Source: Dehalococcoidia bacterium (GTDB taxonomy: Bacteria; Chloroflexota; Dehalococcoidia; Dehalococcoidales; BS750m-G39). Taken from it: a stretch of DNA of 5,654 bases. Both the position numbers and the translations under genes were made by a program. The notes under the pieces are model-generated. The model worked only from the letters and a program-made list of their open reading frames with translations. It was not told the origin of the DNA and ran no database searches. Location of the stretch: positions 1 through 5,654 of the forward strand of contig DAOWJM010000068.1 of the NCBI GenBank assembly GCA_030640325.1, written 5' to 3'. Positions within the stretch are counted from its first letter, which is position 1, and each line of letters starts with the position of its first letter. Shown here one piece after another: positions 1 to 5,289 of the stretch.

Positions 1-312
1 AACCAAATGATGCCCTACTTTCATTCTGAGCTGTACAAAAGGTTGGATGTTGATATTGTTGACAATGTCATACTGGAGAAGCTAGCGGGACTGAGCAGTG
101 GCAGTGAGGAGTCAACCCTCAGTTATAGCTATGACGGAGAGGATGCGGTGAACAGGGTATTAGAGCAGGAATACCAGCTAGCCTTTCTTTTAAGCCCGGT
201 TAACGTAGAAGTGGTCAAAGCCATTGCCGATGCTGGTGACAAGATGTCGAGGAAGGCAACCTACTTTTACCCCAAGGTACCGGCGGGATTAGTCTTCCAT
301 CGGCTGGTGTAG
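1..312 (+). CDS. DUF1015 family protein, C-terminal part (5' end outside window)
   Basis: The frame is open from base 1 (it begins Asn-Gln-Met-Met), so the two ATGs at 7 and 10 are almost certainly internal. Only the last 103 residues are present; DUF1015 proteins are usually about 400 residues or more. The family signature is the end of the protein, DKMSRKATYFYPKVPAGLV at residues 80-98, which matches the typical 'GekMP-K-TyFyPK-pxGLV' ending. A Leu-Asp-Val-x-Ile stretch (15-19) and the AFLLSP segment (61-66) also fit. The usual Pro after 'KM' is Ser here. The biochemical role of the family is not established to my knowledge; some members carry automatic labels relating them to ParB/Spo0J. 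It converges on serA with an 18 bp gap. In clostridia I recall the same family sitting beside a class V aminotransferase gene and serA, which suggests a link to serine metabolism (inference). Family assignment is fairly sure; function is not. Confidence 0.85.
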   Translation, partial: NQMMPYFHSELYKRLDVDIVDNVILEKLAGLSSGSEESTLSYSYDGEDAVNRVLEQEYQLAFLLSPVNVEVVKAIADAGDKMSRKATYFYPKVPAGLVFHRLV

Positions 313-313
313 G

Positions 314-349
314 TGCCTCTAATCTTCCTCTTAGGTTTCAGCAGAGGCA
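314..349. repeat. Inverted repeat between convergent DUF1015 and serA genes
   Basis: TGCCTCT (314-320) and AGAGGCA (343-349) are perfect 7 bp inverted arms around a 22 nt loop. The right arm lies inside the last codons of serA and the left arm just after the DUF1015 stop. An alternative shorter hairpin pairs CCTCT at 327-331 with AGAGG at 343-347. Neither strand shows a T-run after the stem, so this is not a classical intrinsic terminator. It could still slow or separate converging transcripts, or be chance. Confidence 0.3.
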
Positions 350-1287
350 GGTGGAGCATTAACAGCGTATCTGGCTGGCTTTCCCTTAAATACATCAATA
401 ACCTGCTTGGCTACATCCTTAGCTGCCACAGCTTGAGCCTCAGTGGTGGAGGCGCCCAGATGGGGGGTAACAATGATGTTATCTTCTTCAAATAATATAC
501 TTTTTGTAGCTGGCTCGGTGGAAAAGACATCAATAGCAGCACCAGCCACTCTTTTCTCCCTCACCGCCTTAGCCAATGCTTCTTCATCAATTAGCCCACC
601 CCGGGCACAATTAATGATACGAACTGTTGGCTTGACTAAAGCTAGCTCTTTAGCTCCGATTAATCCCTTTGTTGACGGGGTTAGTGCGGAGTGAATGGTA
701 ATAAAGTCCGATTCCTTAAGCAATCTCTCCAGGGAAACAAGCTCCACCTGCAGGTTACGGGCATAGTCAGCAGTAATATAAGGGTCATGAGCGATAACCT
801 TCATTTCCAGACCCTGGGCACGTTTGGCTACCGCTGAACCTACCCTGCCCAAGCCAATGATGCCTAGAGTTTTACCTCTTACCTCAATCCCCATAAAATC
901 GGCTCGCCGCCATACTCCAGATTTGAGCACAGCGTTAGCTTGAGGGATATGACGTGCCAAGGCAAACATGAGGGCAATGGCGTGCTCAGCAGCTGAGATA
1001 GTGTTGGCATTGGGGGCATTAACTACCAAAATGCCTCGCCGGGTTGCCTCTTCTACATCAATATTGTCCACACCGACGCCAGCCCGGGCAATGACCCGTA
1101 GCTTCTTCCCGGCTTCAATAACCTCGGCTGAGACCTTGGTCTGGCTGCGTACCACCAAAGCTTCATAGTCGCCGATGGTGGATATTATCTCCTCTGGCTT
1201 AAGTCCTGTCTTAATATCCACCTCGGCATAGCTACGCAGAATATCTATGCCCTCCTCAGAAATGGGGTCAGCAATTAAGACCCTCAT
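331..1287 (-). CDS. serA: D-3-phosphoglycerate dehydrogenase, short form without ACT domain
   Basis: It oxidises 3-phosphoglycerate to 3-phosphohydroxypyruvate with NAD+, the first step of phosphorylated serine synthesis; cytosolic. The 318 residues form the D-2-hydroxyacid dehydrogenase fold. The split substrate domain includes VVRSQTKV (45-52) and ARAGVGVDNID (67-77). The Rossmann domain has GLGRVG (145-150) and Asp168, which should bind the NAD ribose. The catalytic set is Arg229 (NCARGG), Glu258 (STEP) and His276 (TPHLGAS). The protein stops shortly after the VNAP motif (309-312), where long SerA proteins (about 520-530 aa) continue into the ASB and ACT domains. Serine feedback through ACT is therefore absent. 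It is last in the ribF-tyrS-aminotransferase-serA operon, 13 nt after the aminotransferase stop. A GGAGAG ribosome site upstream supports the ATG at 1287. Other hydroxyacid dehydrogenases are possible, but the sequence style and the neighbour favour SerA. Confidence 0.92.
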   Translation of the reverse strand: MRVLIADPISEEGIDILRSYAEVDIKTGLKPEEIISTIGDYEALVVRSQTKVSAEVIEAGKKLRVIARAGVGVDNIDVEEATRRGILVVNAPNANTISAAEHAIALMFALARHIPQANAVLKSGVWRRADFMGIEVRGKTLGIIGLGRVGSAVAKRAQGLEMKVIAHDPYITADYARNLQVELVSLERLLKESDFITIHSALTPSTKGLIGAKELALVKPTVRIINCARGGLIDEEALAKAVREKRVAGAAIDVFSTEPATKSILFEEDNIIVTPHLGASTTEAQAVAAKDVAKQVIDVFKGKPARYAVNAPPASAET

Positions 1288-1300
1288 TTTACTTTCTCTC

Positions 1301-2398
1301 CTAGCTAGCCCTAAATCCAGCCTGTGGTAATACTACCTTTAGGGCTGATATTGCTATCTCAATATCGTCTTCAGTTACCCAGCCCAGGTGACCGATGCGA
1401 AAGATTTTGCCGGCTAAGGTTTGTTGTCCACCAGCAAGCACAACTTGGTGCTCCTCTCTCAGAATCTTGAGCATCTTGGCGGTATCAAGCCCGTCCGGAG
1501 ACCTCACTGAGGTAACCGTATTGGAGGCATGGCTTTCCTTGGCGAAAAGGGATAAACCCAGTGATTTTATTCCGTCTCGGGCGGCTTGGGCAACTCGGGC
1601 ATGTCGGGCGACGATGTTAGGCAAGCCTTCCTTAAGCATCATTTCCAGCGATACCGATAGGGCAAATATCGTGGAGATAGCCGGCGTCCATGGTGTCTGC
1701 GCAGTTGCTCTTTCCAGGTAGTTCTTGGCTTGGGCAAAGTCCCAGTAAAAGCGAGGCATAGTGGCACTAGCCTGTGCTTGCCATGCCTCCTGGTTCATGC
1801 TAACCATAGCCAAACCGGGAGGAACCATCCACCCCTTCTGGGAACCGGTAACCACAACATCGCAGTGCCAGTCATCTACAGGCAGGTTGATTGAGCCCAG
1901 GCTACTGATGGCATCAACCACCAGCAGTTTATCAAATTCCTTCGCCGCTGAGCTTATTGAAGCCAGGTCATTGGTGACGCCGGTAGAGGTTTCATTGTGG
2001 GTAGCCAGCACCGCTTTTATTTTTGGTTCAGCCTTAAGAGCCCGGCGAACGGCATCTACATCAGCCGCCTTGCCCCATTCAAAGCGGAGCGGGGTTACCT
2101 CAGCTCCAAATTGCTCGGCGATAGTGGCAAAGCGTTCGCCAAAGACGCCAATAGATACCGATAATACCTTGTCTCCCGGAGATAGGGTATTAACGATTGC
2201 TGCCTCTAAGCCGCCTGTCCCCGAGCTAGTGAGCAGAAAAACGTCACCCTTGGTCTGGAATAACTGTTTCAGTTTAGCCGTCACCCCGTTTAGTATCTGC
2301 CCAAATTCCACACCACGATGATTTATCATCTGCCTGGTCATTGCCTGAAGAACATCAGCAGGGCAGGGGGTAGGTCCTGGAATGCGTAGGTGCTCCAT
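1301..2398 (-). CDS. Class V PLP aminotransferase, probable phosphoserine aminotransferase role
   Basis: This is a 365-residue fold-type I, class V aminotransferase of the alanine/serine-glyoxylate type. Members are often mislabelled 'soluble hydrogenase 42 kDa subunit'. Visible features are the N-terminal RIPGPTPCP (5-13), the cofactor-phosphate loop SSGTGGLEA (58-66), THNETSTG (133-140), Asp162 in VVDAISSLG that should contact the PLP ring nitrogen, the Schiff-base lysine Lys188 in TGSQKGW, and Arg334 in FRIGHLG, likely a substrate carboxylate binder. It is not a classical SerC by sequence. Because serA follows by 13 nt, the likely job is converting 3-phosphohydroxypyruvate plus an amino donor (probably glutamate) to O-phosphoserine. 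Homologues of this group are known to do this in organisms lacking SerC. Alternatives are alanine- or serine-glyoxylate transamination. The start is backed by AGGAG five A's before ATG. Family is certain; substrate is inferred. Confidence 0.88.
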   Translation of the reverse strand: MEHLRIPGPTPCPADVLQAMTRQMINHRGVEFGQILNGVTAKLKQLFQTKGDVFLLTSSGTGGLEAAIVNTLSPGDKVLSVSIGVFGERFATIAEQFGAEVTPLRFEWGKAADVDAVRRALKAEPKIKAVLATHNETSTGVTNDLASISSAAKEFDKLLVVDAISSLGSINLPVDDWHCDVVVTGSQKGWMVPPGLAMVSMNQEAWQAQASATMPRFYWDFAQAKNYLERATAQTPWTPAISTIFALSVSLEMMLKEGLPNIVARHARVAQAARDGIKSLGLSLFAKESHASNTVTSVRSPDGLDTAKMLKILREEHQVVLAGGQQTLAGKIFRIGHLGWVTEDDIEIAISALKVVLPQAGFRAS

Positions 2399-2411
2399 TT
2401 TTTCTCCTTTA
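2399..2411 (-). promoter_or_regulatory. Ribosome binding site of the aminotransferase, abutting the tyrS stop codon
   Basis: On the minus strand the tyrS stop TAA (2411-2409) is followed directly by AGGAG (2408-2404), five A's, then the aminotransferase ATG (2398). A ribosome terminating on tyrS would sit on this site, so translation of the two genes is probably coupled. The spacing is ideal and fixes the aminotransferase start. Confidence 0.8.
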
Positions 2412-3614
2412 ACTTGTTATTATATCAGCATTAATCACTTTGGCAAAGCGACGTTTACCCACCTTGATAATACTGCCACTTTGAACCGGGGCTACATTAT
2501 TGGTTACTTTTTCGCTGTCTATGCTGACAGCGCCCTGAGCAATCAGCCGGTTAGCCTCGCTGCGGCTTCTAGCCAGATGTGTTTCCACAAGTACATCCCG
2601 AAGACCAATGCCAGCACTCAGGTGAACATGATATTCCTTTATTTCTTCTGGCACCTCCCGCTTTTGAAACACTTTAACGAAATGCTCCTCGGCTTCTGCG
2701 GCTGCCTGTTGGTCGTAGAGTTGGGTTATAATTTCTCTAGCCAACCGCTTCTTAAGCACCATAGGATTAATAGTTTCACTCTTAAGCCCCTGTCCGAATT
2801 CCTCCAGTTCCTCGTCAGGGACATCGGTAACCGATTCAAAGTAGTCCATAATAAGGCTATCGGGGATGGACATCACCTTGCCGTATATCTCCTCGGGTGG
2901 CTCAGCGACACCAATATAGTTGCCCAGGCTTTTGCTCATCTTTTGACTGCCATCAGTCCCGGTGAGGATGGGGACTAAGAAGATTTGCTGGGGACGTTGC
3001 CCTACCATTGACTGAAGCTCCCTACCTACCAGTAGATTAAACTTCTGGTCAGTACCGCCAAATTCGACATCAGCTTGGATAGCTACTGAATCATAGGCTT
3101 GGAGCAGTGGGTAAAGTAATTCAGTCATAGTGATAGGTCGTCCTGCACTGTATCTGGTGCTGAAGTCCTCACGAGCCATCAACTGGGCAATGGTGAACTT
3201 GCTGGTGAGCTGGATAATATCATTTAGGGTAAATTTGCCAAACCACTCACTTTGCCACCTCACCTCTGTCCTTTTCCTATCGACTATCTTGAAGAATTGC
3301 TTCATATAGGTTTCGGCGTTAGCCTTAACCTGCTCCATGGATAGTATTGGTCGTGTGGCTGACATGCCACTGGGGTCGCCAATCTGGGCTGTCCAATCAG
3401 CAACAATGAGAACAATTTGATGTCCCAGCTCCTGGAATTGATGTAGCTTCCTTAGTGAAACCATATGACCCAGGTGGATATCGGGGAAACTGGGGTCGAA
3501 GCCCTCCTTTAGCCGTAGTTTTTTGCCTGAGCGCAGTAGCTCTGAGAGCTCATCTTCTACAATGATTTCAGCTACCCCTCGCCTTAGCACATAACCGATA
3601 TCTTGGCTGAACAT
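2409..3614 (-). CDS. tyrS: Tyrosyl-tRNA synthetase
   Basis: It attaches tyrosine to tRNA-Tyr in the cytosol through a tyrosyl-adenylate; class I synthetase. The 401 residues are of normal length. The HIGH-type motif is HLGH at 47-50, within GFDPSFPDIHLGH. The tyrosine pocket and dimer region include GGTDQKFN (186-193). The KMSKS loop is exactly KMSKS at 225-229, followed by LGN. This marks the TyrZ-like bacterial clade rather than the KFGKT type of E. coli TyrS. An alpha-helical anticodon region follows (about 232-325), and an S4 RNA-binding domain closes the protein (about 337-398, with ARSRSEANRLI). It is second in the operon, starting 3 nt after the ribF stop. A GAGGTGG site inside the end of ribF, about 10 nt upstream, serves the ATG. 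No T-box leader is present. Assignment is secure. Confidence 0.97.
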   Translation of the reverse strand: MFSQDIGYVLRRGVAEIIVEDELSELLRSGKKLRLKEGFDPSFPDIHLGHMVSLRKLHQFQELGHQIVLIVADWTAQIGDPSGMSATRPILSMEQVKANAETYMKQFFKIVDRKRTEVRWQSEWFGKFTLNDIIQLTSKFTIAQLMAREDFSTRYSAGRPITMTELLYPLLQAYDSVAIQADVEFGGTDQKFNLLVGRELQSMVGQRPQQIFLVPILTGTDGSQKMSKSLGNYIGVAEPPEEIYGKVMSIPDSLIMDYFESVTDVPDEELEEFGQGLKSETINPMVLKKRLAREIITQLYDQQAAAEAEEHFVKVFQKREVPEEIKEYHVHLSAGIGLRDVLVETHLARSRSEANRLIAQGAVSIDSEKVTNNVAPVQSGSIIKVGKRRFAKVINADIITS

Positions 3615-3617
3615 AGT

Positions 3618-4550
3618 CTAGTTTCCACCTCGGGTTTTTAATATGGCTCTTCCTTGTTTTACATCCTCTGCTATCTGTTTCTTCAATTCTTCCAGGTTGT
3701 CAAATTTCATCTCGCCACGGAGGCGCTCAATGATATCAATGGTTAGCTCCTGCCCATACAGGTCACCGTGGTAATCAAGGAGGTAAACCTCTACCACACG
3801 TTCGCTGCCACCGAAGGTAGGGCGCTTGCCAATGTTGGTCATTGAGGGATAGGCTTGGTCATTAATATGAACCCAGCCGACATAAACGCCCTCGGCGGGA
3901 AGGGCTTGCTCCGGGTCTGTATCCAGATTGGCGGTGGGGAAGCCCAACTCTGCACCCCGTCTTGTCCCTGGGATTACACGCCCATGAAGGCTGAAGGGAC
4001 GCCCAACCAGGTTCTGCACCCGTTTCATATCTCCTTCAGCAAGAGCGTTCCTGATAGCTGTGCTACTTACCACCTCACCATTTATTATTATCGGTGGCAC
4101 CACAGTTACACTGAAGCCCATTTCTTGCCCCAGTCGGCGCAGGGTATCGGTATTGCCTTCTCTGTTTTGACCTAAGGCAAAGTCAGGTCCAATTACCACC
4201 CCGCGCATTCTGAGGTATTTCTTCAATAGACCAATGAATTGCCCAGCGCTGAGCTGGGCTAACTCAGGGGTAAAGGACAGGGTAATAATAGCCTCAACGC
4301 CTTCATTCTTTAGAAGGTTTGTTCTTTGGGCAAGGTCGGTCAAGAATGGTAGCCTAGTTTGAGGTGACAACACCTCTTGGGGATGCTGGCGAAAGGTTAC
4401 CACTCCACTGAGCAAACCCTGTTGCCTGGCAAGCTCCGTTAATTGGGAAATCAGGTATCTATGACCGAGGTGAACGCCGTCAAAGACACCAATGGTTAGT
4501 AGCATATCCTTTTCGACTGGTAGCTTGCCCAGCTCTTCCTCTACCTGCAT
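3618..4550 (-). CDS. ribF: Bifunctional riboflavin kinase / FAD synthetase
   Basis: It phosphorylates riboflavin to FMN and then adenylates FMN to FAD, both using ATP, in the cytosol. The 310 residues are normal for bacterial RibF. The N-terminal nucleotidyltransferase (FAD synthetase) module shows GVFDGVHLGH (21-30), GPDFALGQNREGN (121-133) and VSSTAIR (161-167). The C-terminal flavokinase module starts at about residue 184 and shows GRVIPGTRRG, LGFPTAN (202-208, the Pro-Thr-Ala-Asn metal and ATP motif), NIGKRPTFGG and Glu254 in VEVYLLDY, the expected catalytic base, followed by DLYG. The ATG at 4550 leaves 20 residues before the first motif, as usual. No good Shine-Dalgarno precedes it, and the predicted transcription start lies 0-3 nt upstream, so the mRNA may be leaderless. 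It is first gene of the ribF-tyrS-aminotransferase-serA operon. There is no room for an FMN riboswitch upstream. Confidence 0.97.
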   Translation of the reverse strand: MQVEEELGKLPVEKDMLLTIGVFDGVHLGHRYLISQLTELARQQGLLSGVVTFRQHPQEVLSPQTRLPFLTDLAQRTNLLKNEGVEAIITLSFTPELAQLSAGQFIGLLKKYLRMRGVVIGPDFALGQNREGNTDTLRRLGQEMGFSVTVVPPIIINGEVVSSTAIRNALAEGDMKRVQNLVGRPFSLHGRVIPGTRRGAELGFPTANLDTDPEQALPAEGVYVGWVHINDQAYPSMTNIGKRPTFGGSERVVEVYLLDYHGDLYGQELTIDIIERLRGEMKFDNLEELKKQIAEDVKQGRAILKTRGGN

Positions 4551-4558
4551 AGCTCTTT

Positions 4559-4587
4559 ATACTAGCATAACCCTATCTGAGCGTCAA
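4559..4587 (-). promoter_or_regulatory. Candidate sigma-70-type promoter of the ribF operon
   Basis: On the minus strand TTGACG (4587-4582) is followed by a 17 nt spacer and an extended -10, TGC-TAGTAT (4567-4559). The -35 matches consensus at five of six positions and the -10 at four of six, helped by the TG. Transcription would start near 4552, at or within about 3 nt of the ribF ATG. It is the only good promoter between ribF and its upstream neighbour, so it should drive all four genes. Confidence 0.6.
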
Positions 4588-4596
4588 CAATTTGAC
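4583..4596. repeat. Inverted repeat formed by two back-to-back -35 boxes
   Basis: GTCAA (4583-4587) and TTGAC (4592-4596) are perfect inverted arms around CAAT. Each arm is most of the -35 box of one of two divergent candidate promoters (ribF operon leftward, small membrane protein rightward). RNA polymerase could probably occupy only one side at a time. The repeat may also be a regulator site, or simply the result of two good -35 elements facing apart. Confidence 0.55.
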
Positions 4597-4619
4597 ATAG
4601 GGCGCTGAGTTGTTAAACT
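4592..4619 (+). promoter_or_regulatory. Candidate promoter of the small membrane protein gene
   Basis: A perfect -35, TTGACA (4592-4597), is followed by a 16 nt spacer and an extended -10, TGT-TAAACT (4611-4619; hexamer at 4614-4619, four of six). Transcription would begin near 4626, only about 8 nt before the GTG start at 4634, again nearly leaderless. It is divergent from the ribF operon promoter, with 4 bp between the two -35 boxes. Confidence 0.5.
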
Positions 4620-4632
4620 AGCCTGGGGCTAG
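4618..4632. repeat. Perfect palindrome between -10 box and start codon of the membrane protein gene
   Basis: CTAGCC (4618-4623) and GGCTAG (4627-4632) are perfect inverted arms around TGG. The palindrome overlaps the end of the candidate -10, covers the predicted transcription start and ends one base before the GTG. As DNA it is placed like an operator. If transcription starts further upstream, the RNA hairpin would hide the GGGG that is the only ribosome-site candidate. Confidence 0.45.
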
Positions 4633-4633
4633 A

Positions 4634-4912
4634 GTGAGTGTAGCTGGCTTTTTTATTTTGCTGGCAATTGCCATTTTACTCAGGCTTGTTGGCAATAAGC
4701 TGGTACCTGTAGTTATGCCTACCGGGCGGCTTAGGACTATAGGCTTGGGCTGGGCAGGTGGCTTTTTGGGCAGCCTGTCGGATAGTGTTTTATGGCAGTT
4801 TGGACCTGAGGTTGCTGGAATAAACCTGGTGGCGGCTACCATCGGTTGTGCCCTTTTTATTCTCTTTCTCGGTCTATTCCCGTTCATTAAAATATTGCTG
4901 GGGAGGATATAA
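4634..4912 (+). CDS. Small membrane protein, possibly GlsB/YeaQ/YmgE-like
   Basis: A 92-residue, strongly hydrophobic protein. Likely membrane segments are at about 3-19, 35-48 and 64-88, with a short basic loop (RLR, 32-34) between the first two. The glycine-rich second segment (TIGLGWAGGFLGSL) and a third segment starting near ATIGCALFILFLGL resemble the small 'transglycosylase-associated' GlsB/YeaQ/YmgE membrane family. I see the resemblance in pattern only, so the family is tentative and no function is claimed. The start is a GTG; an in-frame TAG at 4619-4621 rules out any longer form, and TTG at 4658 is the only close alternative. GGGG (4625-4628), 5 nt before the GTG, is a weak ribosome site. 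It has its own candidate promoter, divergent from ribF. It ends 6 bp before the converging DUF3795 gene. It is preferred over the antisense reading because its residue pattern is membrane-like and promoter-linked. Confidence 0.7.
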   Translation: MSVAGFFILLAIAILLRLVGNKLVPVVMPTGRLRTIGLGWAGGFLGSLSDSVLWQFGPEVAGINLVAATIGCALFILFLGLFPFIKILLGRI

Positions 4913-4918
4913 TCAAGT

Positions 4919-5194
4919 TCACCTGTTTAACAGCTTCTTAAAGATGTCAAGCAGTTCCTTGTTATATGGGCTCCACCGATAGTGAACGTCACAGGGGAAT
5001 TTATCGCAGCTTAGGCAATAGGCTACCCGGCTATTGATGGCGCACTCCAGAACGGGGCAGGGAAAACCCATTTCCGTTAGTGCTTTCAGTTTGGCAGGGG
5101 CTTCCTCATCAGTCCCGGGAGCACAGCCAGGGCACTTCTTCTGGTCATAGAGAGCGCAGACTTCACAGGCAATGCCACATGCAGCAATAACCAT
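4919..5194 (-). CDS. Cysteine-rich DUF3795 family protein
   Basis: A 91-residue protein with ten cysteines: Cys6, 10, 13, 21, 24, 46, 51, 60, 63 and 68. The CGIACEVC start, KKCPGC and the C-terminal AYCLSCDKFPCD are the pattern of DUF3795 proteins, common in anaerobes. Spaced CxxC and CxxxC pairs imply metal binding (zinc or an iron-sulfur cluster), but the family's role is unknown to me. A longer reading starts at an ATG at 5206, four codons upstream. I prefer 5194 because GGAGGT lies just before it (5204-5199), whereas the upstream ATG has only AAGG 2 nt away. It has its own promoter (perfect TATAAT at 5240-5235). It converges on the membrane protein gene and is divergent from tRNA-Thr. The size is typical of short family members, and it appears intact. 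Confidence 0.85.
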   Translation of the reverse strand: MVIAACGIACEVCALYDQKKCPGCAPGTDEEAPAKLKALTEMGFPCPVLECAINSRVAYCLSCDKFPCDVHYRWSPYNKELLDIFKKLLNR

Positions 5195-5206
5195 TTTTAC
5201 CTCCAT
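5195..5206 (-). promoter_or_regulatory. Ribosome binding site that decides the DUF3795 start
   Basis: On the minus strand ATGGAGGTAAAA runs directly into the ATG at 5194. GGAGGT (5204-5199) is a near-perfect Shine-Dalgarno, 4 nt before that ATG. The upstream ATG (5206-5204) overlaps this element, so it is more likely part of the leader than the true start. Confidence 0.7.
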
Positions 5207-5234
5207 AGCCTTAGATTAATTATTGGCATTATCC

Positions 5235-5263
5235 ATTATACAATATAGGCTTTTATCAGCCAA
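5235..5263 (-). promoter_or_regulatory. Candidate promoter of the DUF3795 gene
   Basis: On the minus strand TTGGCT (5263-5258, four of six) is followed by a 17 nt spacer and a perfect TATAAT (5240-5235). The predicted start near 5228 gives a leader of about 34 nt that carries the GGAGGT ribosome site. The -35 shares one base pair (5258) with the -35 of the divergent tRNA promoter. Confidence 0.65.
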
Positions 5264-5281
5264 TTGATTTTGTGATATACT
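5253..5281 (+). promoter_or_regulatory. Candidate promoter of tRNA-Thr and the downstream HAD gene
   Basis: TTATCA (5253-5258, four of six) is followed by 17 nt and an extended -10, TGA-TATACT (5273-5281; hexamer at 5276-5281, five of six). Transcription would start near 5288, two bases before the mature tRNA 5' end, as expected for a tRNA promoter. No terminator separates the tRNA from the HAD gene, so both probably share it. Confidence 0.65.
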
Positions 5282-5289
5282 TGGGTAAA

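Noticed and set aside
314..349. Intrinsic bidirectional terminator
   Set aside because: The stem is only 7 bp with a 22 nt loop and there is no T-run on either side, so it is reported only as an inverted repeat.
313..495. Plus-strand ORF directly after the DUF1015 stop, as a possible extension or frameshifted tail
   Set aside because: The DUF1015 protein ends at its normal family ending (YFYPK...GLV plus a few residues), and this ORF is antisense to serA.
331..1287. serA as a truncated pseudogene
   Set aside because: All catalytic and NAD-binding motifs are intact, the frame is clean, and short SerA enzymes are a normal functional type.
1761..2321. Plus-strand ORF of 186 codons
   Set aside because: It lies wholly opposite the conserved aminotransferase and shows no recognisable domain; a shadow frame.
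2382..2978. Plus-strand ORF of 198 codons
   Set aside because: It is antisense to the end of tyrS and the start of the aminotransferase, with no ribosome site or family features.
3855..4175. Plus-strand ORF of 106 codons
   Set aside because: It is antisense to the flavokinase half of ribF; no support.
4551..4633. FMN riboswitch or T-box leader upstream of ribF-tyrS
   Set aside because: The gap to the next gene is 83 bp, the predicted leader is almost absent, and no conserved riboswitch or T-box sequence is seen.
4618..4887. Minus-strand ORF opposite the small membrane protein
   Set aside because: It is Pro/Lys/Thr-rich without family features, while the plus strand encodes a coherent hydrophobic protein with its own promoter candidate.
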